Shown here: piece by piece, positions 7,731-13,359 of the stretch
How positions within the stretch are numbered: the first letter of the stretch is position 1
Layout of the letters: each line of letters begins with the position of its first letter
From: an uncultured Clostridia bacterium
Lineage (GTDB): Bacteria > Bacillota > Clostridia > Oscillospirales > Ruminococcaceae
Reading direction: 5' to 3'
NCBI GenBank assembly: GCA_937907305.1
Contig: CALERQ010000112.1
Coordinates: 1-13,359 of the forward strand
DNA length: 13,359 nucleotides
Program-made: the position numbers and the translations under genes
Notes under the pieces: generated by a model
Told to the model about the DNA's origin: nothing
The model's input: only the letters and a program-made list of their open reading frames with translations
Databases searched by the model: none

Positions 7731-7773
7731 CGGCTCCTTACCCGTCACAGGGCAGGGAGCCGCTTTTCTTTTT
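7731..7773. terminator. Rho-independent terminator, probably bidirectional
   Basis: A 13-position stem pairs 7731-7743 (CGGCTCCTTACCC) with 7750-7762 (GGGCAGGGAGCCG) around the loop GTCACA. It has one A-C mismatch and one G-U pair on the plus transcript. A CTTTTCTTTTT tract follows on the plus strand, 4 bases after the transporter stop codon. Six A residues (7725-7730) precede the stem, giving a U-tract on the minus strand. The same hairpin can therefore end the thrC-thrB transcript that arrives from the right. Confidence 0.88.
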
Positions 7774-7823
7774 CCTGTCTTGTTCCGGCGGCAAAAATCG
7801 GTTCCGGCTGTGTCGTTCTCCCC

Positions 7824-7861
7824 AACAGGCGCCAGCCTGTTATCGGCGGCTCCTTGCCGCC
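7824..7861. repeat. Two tandem small hairpins downstream of thrB
   Basis: AACAGGC (7824-7830) pairs with GCCTGTT (7835-7841) around GCCA. Three bases on, GGCGGC (7845-7850) pairs with GCCGCC (7856-7861) around TCCTT. Both pairings are perfect. Neither has a T-tract, so they are not classical terminators. On the minus strand they would lie in the 3' tail of the thrB transcript, ahead of the terminator at 7731-7773, and may protect the RNA end or slow polymerase. Confidence 0.45.
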
Positions 7862-7888
7862 TCCCGCTTTTTCCTCGCCGCCTTACTT

Positions 7889-8773
7889 TCACTCTGTCAC
7901 GATCCCCTCGGTGTCCACCGCAAGCTCCATGATATTCCAGCGGTGTTCTAAGCGTTTGCATTTCTCAGCAAATTGGGCAGCAAAGCTTGCTTCATCGGTT
8001 AGGGCCAGCAGGGTGGGGCCCGCCCCGCTGATGCAGAAGGCGATCGCCCCGCATTGCTCCGCGGCTTGCTTTACCCTGCCGTATTCAGGAATCAGGCTTT
8101 CCCGATAGGGTTGGTGCAGCCGGTCGCGCAGTGCCATGGCGATCAGTTCACGGTCGCCGCTGGCCAGCGCCCCAACCAATACAGCCACATGGGAGGCATT
8201 ATACACCGCATCCACAAAGTCAACCTTTTTAGGTAGCACGGCACGCGCCAGGTGGGTGCTTAGTTCAAAGTCCGGTATCGCTGCGACCCAGCGTAGGGTG
8301 GGGGAAAGCGGAAACTTTACGGTTCTGGGTTTTCCGTCCTCCACCAGGCTGGCGGTCAGTCCGCCATAGATGGCAGGCGCCAGGTTATCGGGGTGTCCTT
8401 CTATTTCATTGGTCACCTCTAACAGTTCAGTAGGGGAGAGAGGAGAACCATGCAGTAGGTTTGCGGCGGCGGCTCCGCCCGCAATCAGTGCGGCGCTGCT
8501 GCCCAGTCCGCGGCACACAGGTATCTCTGCTCGAATATTCAGCAAAAGGCCTTCATTGGGCAAGTCAAGCCGCTTTAACACCGCACGGTACCCCTGTACT
8601 GCCAGGTTTTCTTCATTCTGGTACTGTTCCGGGCAGCCGGTAATGATAAGACTGCCCTCTGGCAGCACTTCGCAGGTAATATAATTATGCAGCGCCAGTG
8701 CACAACCCATGCTGTCAAAGCCCGGTCCAATATTGGCCGTGGTGGCCGGCACTCGTATCGTGATTTTTTCCAT
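7889..8773 (-). CDS. thrB: Homoserine kinase
   Basis: GHMP-family kinase (294 aa) that phosphorylates L-homoserine with ATP to give O-phosphohomoserine, the substrate of threonine synthase. Motif 1 is PATTANIGPGFDSMG (9-23). The ATP-binding motif 2 is IPVCRGLGSSAA (84-95). Motif 3 is ISGAGPTLLAL (248-258). EGHPDN (125-130) is the usual segment near the substrate and magnesium site. Length is normal for the family. ATG 8773 was chosen: it gives the standard MEKITIRVPAT start and follows GGGGGA. An in-frame ATG at 8800 would add nine residues from within thrC. The thrC stop and thrB start are separated by a single base (TGA-C-ATG), so translation is probably coupled. The gene is cytoplasmic and last in the leftward thrC-thrB unit. 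Confidence 0.95.
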   Translation of the reverse strand: MEKITIRVPATTANIGPGFDSMGCALALHNYITCEVLPEGSLIITGCPEQYQNEENLAVQGYRAVLKRLDLPNEGLLLNIRAEIPVCRGLGSSAALIAGGAAAANLLHGSPLSPTELLEVTNEIEGHPDNLAPAIYGGLTASLVEDGKPRTVKFPLSPTLRWVAAIPDFELSTHLARAVLPKKVDFVDAVYNASHVAVLVGALASGDRELIAMALRDRLHQPYRESLIPEYGRVKQAAEQCGAIAFCISGAGPTLLALTDEASFAAQFAEKCKRLEHRWNIMELAVDTEGIVTE

Positions 8774-8774
8774 G

Positions 8775-10229
8775 TCAGTCCCCCATTTTGCGACGCACAT
8801 AGTTGGCCATTTCGTTTACTTCTATGCAGTCATGGTGCAGTACCGGCAGCGTTTCCAATTCCGCCAAAGGGGTTGGGACCGGAACACCGGTCAGTGTTTG
8901 CAGTTCCGCCATTGCAGCAAAGGCGTCCTCCGGCACCTTCTGCCCCAGGGCTGCCAGTACTGCCGGCGCAAATTTATATGGCGAAGCGGTACTCAGCACC
9001 ACTGTCTGTCCGTCCAGTTCTGCCCTGTGTTGTTCAGCTACTGCCCAAGCCACTGCGGTATGTGGATCCAGCAGATACCGTTCCTGCTCCCATACCGTTT
9101 TTATTGTTTGGGCCGTCATTGTGTCATCGCAGCACCCGCACAGGAATGTTTCCTGAATTTTTTGCAGCAGATCGTCCTCGATTTGATACCAGCCCAGTTC
9201 GTTCAGTTCGCACATTTTTTCGGCTACCATTTCGGCATCGCCGCCGGTGGCCAGGTACAGCAGTCGCTCCAGGTTGCTGGAAACCAAAATATCCATCGAT
9301 GGGGAAGTAGTCTTGTAGAAGGGCCGCCGCCGGTCATATTTCCCGGTCAAAAGGAATTCCGTCAGCACGTTGTTGGTGTTGCTGGCGCACAGCAGCTTGC
9401 CCACCGGCAATCCCATGCACTTGGCAAAATAACCCGCTAAAATATCTCCAAAATTGCCGGTCGGCACTGAAAAATTCACCGGTTCGGTCGGATTTATTTT
9501 CCCAGCGCGGCAAAGCGTTGCCCAGGCGTGCCAATAGTAGATAATCTGTGGGGCCAGTCGTCCGATGTTAATGGAATTGGCGCTGGAAAGCTCCACTTTT
9601 TCCGTTGGCTTTACCTCGGCAAAGATGTGCTTTACTCCGGTCTGCGCATCATCAAAATTGCCGCGCACCGCCGCCACCGAAACATTTTTTCCACGCTGTG
9701 TCACCATCTGCTGTTCTTGTATTTTGCTTACGCCGTCCTTGGGGTAAAAAACCACAATGGAGGTACCCTCCACATCGCAGAAGCCCTCCAGTGCCGCTTT
9801 GCCGGTGTCACCGCTTGTCGCGGTTAGGATCACCGTCTCGGCCTTATCGTCCAGCAGCTGCTTTGCACCTGTGATAAGATATGGCAGCAAAGAGAGTGCT
9901 ATATCTTTAAAGGCGCAAGTTGGCCCATGAAAGAGCTCCAGTACATGATACTCGCCGGCCATAACCAGCGGTGTTACTTCGGCGGTGTCAAATTTTCCGT
10001 AAGCAGCTGTGATCATTGGCCGCAGCATTTCCGGGGTGTAATCCGGCAGCATCCGCTCCAGTATAGCCTCCGCCATTCCGGCAAAGTCTTTCTGCAGCAT
10101 TTCTGCAGGATCCAGCGGCAGAGCAGCCGGGTCACACAAGTACAGTCCGCCATCGGGCGCTATACCGCGCAGTACCGCTTCGGCAGGGCTGGCTGTTTGT
10201 TTATGATTTCTGGTGCTGTTATATTGCAT
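8775..10229 (-). CDS. thrC: Threonine synthase
   Basis: PLP-dependent enzyme (484 aa) that converts O-phosphohomoserine to L-threonine, the last step of the pathway. The N-terminus MQYNSTRNHK is typical of the E. coli/yeast-type threonine synthases, which carry an extra N-terminal domain. HGPTCAFKD (101-109) contains the Schiff-base Lys108. ATSGDTGKAAL (137-147) is the phosphate-binding loop. VPTGNFGDILAGY (255-267) and the SSNLERLL block (317-324) are further family hallmarks. Length is normal. ATG 10229 follows AAAAGGAG seven bases upstream. The longer frame to 10280 adds 17 non-family residues and lacks a site. It is the first gene of the leftward unit and is transcribed divergently from hom. 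Its promoter probably overlaps that of hom (see 10303-10331). Confidence 0.95.
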   Translation of the reverse strand: MQYNSTRNHKQTASPAEAVLRGIAPDGGLYLCDPAALPLDPAEMLQKDFAGMAEAILERMLPDYTPEMLRPMITAAYGKFDTAEVTPLVMAGEYHVLELFHGPTCAFKDIALSLLPYLITGAKQLLDDKAETVILTATSGDTGKAALEGFCDVEGTSIVVFYPKDGVSKIQEQQMVTQRGKNVSVAAVRGNFDDAQTGVKHIFAEVKPTEKVELSSANSINIGRLAPQIIYYWHAWATLCRAGKINPTEPVNFSVPTGNFGDILAGYFAKCMGLPVGKLLCASNTNNVLTEFLLTGKYDRRRPFYKTTSPSMDILVSSNLERLLYLATGGDAEMVAEKMCELNELGWYQIEDDLLQKIQETFLCGCCDDTMTAQTIKTVWEQERYLLDPHTAVAWAVAEQHRAELDGQTVVLSTASPYKFAPAVLAALGQKVPEDAFAAMAELQTLTGVPVPTPLAELETLPVLHHDCIEVNEMANYVRRKMGD

Positions 10230-10283
10230 AGGAGGTCTCCTTTTCTGTATCGCCATGCCGGGTAAAAGAACCCTCGGCAAGTC

Positions 10284-10312
10284 TTGCTTTCCGTCTTTTC
10301 ATATGATATACT
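10284..10312 (+). promoter_or_regulatory. Candidate promoter of hom-lysC-asd
   Basis: TTGCTT (10284-10289) and TATACT (10307-10312) are separated by 17 bases. TGA directly before the hexamer (10304-10306) makes an extended -10. Transcription would start near 10319, giving a leader of about 75 bases that contains the whole dyad at 10330-10375. The -10 overlaps the candidate thrC -10 on the other strand, so the two polymerases would compete for the same bases. Confidence 0.55.
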
Positions 10313-10331
10313 GTTTCTCGACGAAATACAA
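10303..10331 (-). promoter_or_regulatory. Candidate promoter of thrC-thrB
   Basis: Read on the minus strand, TTGTAT (10331-10326) is followed after exactly 17 bases by TATCAT (10308-10303), one mismatch from the -10 consensus. The -35 is weak (3 of 6). Transcription would start near 10296, about 67 bases before the thrC start codon. The -10 overlaps the hom -10 on the opposite strand. The -35 touches the outer arm of the dyad at 10330-10375. Confidence 0.45.
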
Positions 10332-10375
10332 GTGCTTTTTATGGAGAAACAATCGTTTCTCCATAAACGACACTT
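10330..10375. promoter_or_regulatory. Long dyad between hom and thrC (candidate operator or leader hairpin)
   Basis: A perfect 13-bp inverted repeat pairs TTTATGGAGAAAC (10338-10350) with GTTTCTCCATAAA (10355-10367) around AATC. After a 3x3 internal loop the symmetry resumes with AAGTG (10330-10334) and CACTT (10371-10375), giving a 46-bp dyad centred at 10352.5. It lies downstream of the predicted hom start site and directly upstream of the predicted thrC -35. A bound dimer could affect both units. As RNA it would form a strong stem in the hom leader, five bases before the AGGAGG site (10381-10386). A short T run (10374-10378) gives it some terminator character. Confidence 0.65.
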
Positions 10376-10394
10376 TTTACAGGAGGAAGTGGGT

Positions 10395-11540
10395 ATGGTA
10401 GTTGCCATTCTTGGCCACGGAACGGTTGGCGGCGGTGTATATGAATTGCTGAAGAACCGCAGCGATATTACAGTAAAGTATGTCTTGGATCGCAGTCCCA
10501 TTGCAGAATTGGGGGCCGTTTCTGTCACCGATTTTTCCGTGATCCTGAACGATAGGGAAGTGGATACCGTTGTAGAGGTCATGGGCGGTCTGGAACCAGC
10601 TCATGAATATATGGTAGCCGCCATGCTTGCTGGCAAAAATATTGTCACAGCCAATAAGCAGCTGCTTGCAGTCCATTATGATGAATTGACCACCCTTGCC
10701 AAAGAAACCGGTGTTGGTTTCCGCACTTCAGCTGCGGTTGGCGGCGGCATTCCCTGGCTGCCCAATCTGCAGCGACTCAAGCGCCTCGGCGCCGTCAATG
10801 AAGTCTGTGGTATTATGAATGGCACCACCAATTATATCCTTAGTACCATGCATAAAAAGGGCTATGATTATGAAAGCGTCCTGCACGATGCCCAAAACTT
10901 TGGCTACGCAGAAGCCGACCCCACTGCCGATATTGAAGGTTACGATATTCAGCGTAAGCTCATGATCAGCGCCAATATTGCTTTTGACACCAGCCTGACT
11001 GAGCAGCAGGTGCCGGCCGCCGGGATTGTCGGCGTCACCCGGGAAGACATTGCCGGCTTTAATGAAATGGGCTATGTTTGCAAACTGTATGCTACTGCAA
11101 AACGCGTCGCCGATGGTGCAATTCTTGCGGTGGTAGAACCCACTCTTTTTAAGGCAGAAACATTGGAAGCTGCCATTCCCGCCAATTATAATCTTATCAC
11201 CGCCGTTTCAGAATACGCTGGCCGGCAAAGCTTTTTTGGTGAAGGAGCTGGCCGCTGGCCCACTGCCGCGGCCGTTGTGCAGGATCTTCTCGATCTCTGC
11301 GAAAGAAAGCGGGGCTTCTATACACAGCTGGCCCAGCCGCTGCCTTCCAATAATATGTGCGAAGAGCGCCGGTACTATGTCCGTTATATCGTAGATACCT
11401 GGTTTATGGATGGCTGCGTGGAAAAACGCTGGGGCAATGGCGTTCTTACCCGCCCGGTTTCTCCGGCGCAGATGCACTCCTGGTATGTGGAAGCCCGCCG
11501 CAATGATCCTGGTGTCTTCTTCGCTGCGCTGCAAGGTTAA
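10395..11540 (+). CDS. hom: Homoserine dehydrogenase, apparently without a standard ACT domain
   Basis: NAD(P)H-dependent enzyme (381 aa) that reduces aspartate semialdehyde to homoserine, the committed step toward threonine (and methionine). The Rossmann nucleotide site is ILGHGTVGGGVY (5-16). TANKQLLA (85-92) carries Lys88. The catalytic block GYAEADPTADIEGYD with RKL runs 170-189. Glu173, Asp184 and Lys188 match yeast Hom6 E208, D219 and K223 in spacing. GRWPTAAAVVQDLL (286-299) closes the catalytic domain. Gram-positive enzymes usually reach about 430 aa with a C-terminal ACT domain. Here only about 60 residues follow, starting like an ACT strand (RYYVRY, 326-331) but without the usual Pro-Gly and Gly-Ile features. 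ATG 10395 follows AGGAGG at 10381. Longer in-frame starts at 10284 and 10341 (the latter inside the dyad) lack a site. It is 18 bp upstream of lysC. Confidence 0.93.
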   Translation: MVVAILGHGTVGGGVYELLKNRSDITVKYVLDRSPIAELGAVSVTDFSVILNDREVDTVVEVMGGLEPAHEYMVAAMLAGKNIVTANKQLLAVHYDELTTLAKETGVGFRTSAAVGGGIPWLPNLQRLKRLGAVNEVCGIMNGTTNYILSTMHKKGYDYESVLHDAQNFGYAEADPTADIEGYDIQRKLMISANIAFDTSLTEQQVPAAGIVGVTREDIAGFNEMGYVCKLYATAKRVADGAILAVVEPTLFKAETLEAAIPANYNLITAVSEYAGRQSFFGEGAGRWPTAAAVVQDLLDLCERKRGFYTQLAQPLPSNNMCEERRYYVRYIVDTWFMDGCVEKRWGNGVLTRPVSPAQMHSWYVEARRNDPGVFFAALQG

Positions 11541-11558
11541 AGGAAAGGAATACCCATT

Positions 11559-12878
11559 ATGTTAAAAGTAGTTAAATTTGGCGGTTCCTCCCTGGCCGAT
11601 GCTGCCCAGTTTGAAAAAGTCCGACAGATTGTCACGGCTGATCCAGCTCGCCGCGTTGTGGTTGTTTCCGCTCCTGGCAAGCGCTTTTCCGCAGATCACA
11701 AGATTACGGATTTACTTTACCTTTGCTATGCCCATCTTCAGTACGGCGTCAGCGCTGAAGGGGTATTCGGCATGGTGGTGGAGCGCTACCGTTCCATTGT
11801 GGCCGATTGCGGCCTTTCTGCTGATATTGATAAAGAGTTTTCTACCCTCTATGAAAAGATGCAGCAGGGCATCAGTCAGGATGAACTGGTTTCCCGTGGG
11901 GAATATTTTGCCGCCCGCCTCATGGCGGAATACCTCGGCTTCGATTTTTTGGATGCTGCCGACTGGCTCCAGTTTTCCTTCGATGGCCAAATTGACCGGG
12001 AGCATTCCTACGAAGCGCTTCGCCGCATTGCAGAGGATCGCAGTGTAGTCATTCCCGGGTTTTACGGTGTTATGCCGGATGGTCATATCAAGGTACTCAG
12101 TCGCGGCGGCAGTGATGTGACTGGCGCTTTGGCGGCGGCTGCATTAGGCGCCGATGTATATGAAAACTGGACGGATGTTTCCGGTATTCTTATGGCGGAT
12201 CCCCGCATTGTGGAAAATCCCTGCCCCATCGAGCGCATTACCTATAATGAGCTGCGGGAGCTCAGCTACATGGGGGCACAGGTCCTGCACGAAGCCAGCG
12301 TTTTCCCGGTTCGGCAGGCGGATATTCCGCTCAATATCCGCAATACCAATGATCCAGGCCATCCCGGTACCCTCATCCGGGAGCATTTTGAGGATGAATT
12401 GGAGAGCGAAAAGAACCGCTTTATCACCGGCATTGCCGGCCGTCGTAATTTCTCTATCATTACGATAGCAAAAAATGGTTTGTCCTCATCAATCGGCAGC
12501 TTGCGTCAGGTATTGGAAGTGTTTGAACGGCATAATCTGAATGTGGAGTACACACCATCTGGCATTGACAGTGTTTCGCTGGTGGTGCAGAGCGGAAAAG
12601 CAGCCTCCTGCCTGTATTCTATTTTGGGTGAGCTGCAAAAGGAATTCCGCCCCGATAAATTGCAGGTGGCGGAAAATATCTCCATTGTGGCGGCGGTTGG
12701 CCGTAAGATGGCGTTCCGCCCTGGAATTTCCGGCAAGATTTTTGCCGCCCTTGGCGAAAATGGCATCAGCATCCGCATGATCAGTCAAGGGCCGGAAGAA
12801 CTCAATATCATTGTGGGTGTGGATAACACTGACTTCGAAAAAACGGTGCGTGTACTTTATGAAAGCTTTGTCAGATGA
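11559..12878 (+). CDS. lysC: Aspartate kinase (aspartokinase)
   Basis: Cytoplasmic kinase (439 aa) that phosphorylates aspartate to aspartyl phosphate, the first step of the Lys/Thr/Met family. The catalytic amino acid kinase domain covers about 1-285. It has VKFGGSSLA (5-13), RGEYFAARLMAEYLG (113-127), SRGGSDVTGAL (181-191) and the nucleotide-binding WTDVSGILMADPR (204-216). Two ACT domains follow, at about 298-365 and 373-439, the second with QGPEELNIIVGVD (410-422). These normally bind lysine and/or threonine as feedback inhibitors. With hom, thrB and thrC close by, threonine is a plausible effector, but the ligand cannot be read from sequence. Start ATG 11559 follows AGGAAAGG (11541-11548). 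The 18-bp gap after hom and the 20-bp gap before asd indicate one transcript. No fused homoserine dehydrogenase is present, unlike enterobacterial ThrA. Confidence 0.95.
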   Translation: MLKVVKFGGSSLADAAQFEKVRQIVTADPARRVVVVSAPGKRFSADHKITDLLYLCYAHLQYGVSAEGVFGMVVERYRSIVADCGLSADIDKEFSTLYEKMQQGISQDELVSRGEYFAARLMAEYLGFDFLDAADWLQFSFDGQIDREHSYEALRRIAEDRSVVIPGFYGVMPDGHIKVLSRGGSDVTGALAAAALGADVYENWTDVSGILMADPRIVENPCPIERITYNELRELSYMGAQVLHEASVFPVRQADIPLNIRNTNDPGHPGTLIREHFEDELESEKNRFITGIAGRRNFSIITIAKNGLSSSIGSLRQVLEVFERHNLNVEYTPSGIDSVSLVVQSGKAASCLYSILGELQKEFRPDKLQVAENISIVAAVGRKMAFRPGISGKIFAALGENGISIRMISQGPEELNIIVGVDNTDFEKTVRVLYESFVR

Positions 12879-12898
12879 CAGAGAGGAGAGAACCTGCC

Positions 12899-13359
12899 AT
12901 GAAAAATCCGAATGTGACTATACTGGGAGCCACTGGCGCAGTGGGACGGGAGATGCTTAAAATCCTGGATGAGCGCGATTTCCCCATTGGGGAACTGCGC
13001 TGCCTGGCTAGTGCCCGCAGTGTTGGAAAAAAGCTGCCTTTTGCAGGGCGAGAAATCACGGTAGAAGAGGCAACGGATGCTGCCTTTACCGGTGCAGATA
13101 TTGTGTTGGGCGCAGCAGAGAATGATATTGCCCGTCGTTTTGCCCCGGCGATCAAGGCGGCTGGTGCAGTATTTATCGATAATTCCAGTGCTTTCCGTAT
13201 GGATGAAGATGTCCCTTTGGTTGTTCCGGAAATCAACCCGGAAGATGCTCTGCATCATCATGGCATCATTGCCAATCCAAACTGCTCCACCATCATCACT
13301 GTGGTAGCGGTTGCGGCATTGCGCCGTCTTTCGCCGATTATTAGCATGGTAGCCGCCAC
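12899..13359 (+). CDS. asd: Aspartate-semialdehyde dehydrogenase (3' end cut by window)
   Basis: NADPH-dependent enzyme that reduces aspartyl phosphate to aspartate semialdehyde, between LysC and Hom in the pathway. The first 153 codons are present and the frame is open to the window edge; the family is usually about 340-370 aa, so less than half is seen. The nucleotide-binding VTILGATGAVGREML (6-20) is typical. FIDNSSAFRMDEDVPLVVPE (92-111) is the phosphate and substrate region. ANPNCSTI (125-132) carries the catalytic Cys129. Numbering and lack of insertions resemble the Gram-positive type. The start ATG 12899 is preceded by GAGAGGAGAG (12881-12890), and the gene begins 20 bp after the lysC stop, so it belongs to the hom-lysC unit. 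What follows it (for example dapA) is outside the window. Confidence 0.94.
   Translation, partial: MKNPNVTILGATGAVGREMLKILDERDFPIGELRCLASARSVGKKLPFAGREITVEEATDAAFTGADIVLGAAENDIARRFAPAIKAAGAVFIDNSSAFRMDEDVPLVVPEINPEDALHHHGIIANPNCSTIITVVAVAALRRLSPIISMVAA

Noticed and set aside
7783..7808. Direct repeat GTTCCGGC, two copies 18 bases apart in the convergent gap
   Set aside because: Only eight bases, two copies, no associated structure; not enough to call a repeat element.
8774..8800. thrB start at ATG 8800
   Set aside because: It would overlap thrC by 26 bp and add nine residues before the standard MEKITIRVPAT start. ATG 8773 has its own GGGGGA site.
10330..10380. T-box, threonine leader-peptide attenuator or known riboswitch ahead of hom
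   Set aside because: The leader is only about 75 bases and shows no T-box sequence, no run of Thr/Ile codons after a start and no recognisable aptamer. Only the dyad is present.
10284..10394. N-terminal extension of hom from an ATG at 10284 or 10341
   Set aside because: The extensions cover the predicted promoter and dyad, have no Shine-Dalgarno site and add residues before the Rossmann strand. ATG 10395 has AGGAGG at the right distance and gives the usual family start.

Overview
The window looks like a chromosomal segment of a Gram-positive gut-type anaerobe of the Clostridia. Protein style, purine-rich Shine-Dalgarno sites ahead of nearly every gene, moderate to slightly high G+C and an Oscillospiraceae/Ruminococcaceae-like gene set all fit. 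The taxonomic placement is inferred from these traits, not from a marker gene. There are no RNA genes, insertion sequences or CRISPR arrays. Two unrelated modules converge on one intrinsic terminator at about 7731-7773.

Module 1 (about 235-7726, all +) is a six-gene, tightly packed, probably single-transcript operon. It starts with a barnase-type secreted ribonuclease (probable lipoprotein) and its barstar-type inhibitor. Three cytoplasmic glycoside hydrolases follow: GH1 beta-glucosidase, GH13 oligo-1,6-glucosidase type and GH36 alpha-galactosidase. A GPH-family sugar:cation symporter closes the operon. Four of the five junctions overlap (4, 4, 8 and 4 bp) and the fifth has a 3-bp gap, so translation is probably coupled throughout. 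The sugar part is easy to read: the symporter imports small alpha-1,6-galactosyl/glucosyl or beta-glucosyl oligosaccharides and the three hydrolases cut them inside the cell. A secreted RNase with its immunity protein at the head of this operon is the unexpected part and the main finding.

Module 2 (7889-13359) is the threonine branch of the aspartate family, split into two divergent units. On the minus strand thrC-thrB (threonine synthase, homoserine kinase) are transcribed leftward. On the plus strand hom-lysC-asd (homoserine dehydrogenase, aspartokinase, aspartate-semialdehyde dehydrogenase) run rightward, and asd is cut by the window end. Together they encode every step from aspartate to threonine. 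The 165-bp divergent region holds two back-to-back sigma-A-like promoters with overlapping -10 boxes and a long dyad (10330-10375), a candidate shared operator or leader hairpin. The homoserine dehydrogenase seems to lack a normal C-terminal ACT regulatory domain, whereas the aspartokinase keeps its pair of ACT domains.

The first 234 bases hold no gene that can be supported. The 162-bp convergent gap at 7727-7888 holds a bidirectional-looking terminator and two further small hairpins.
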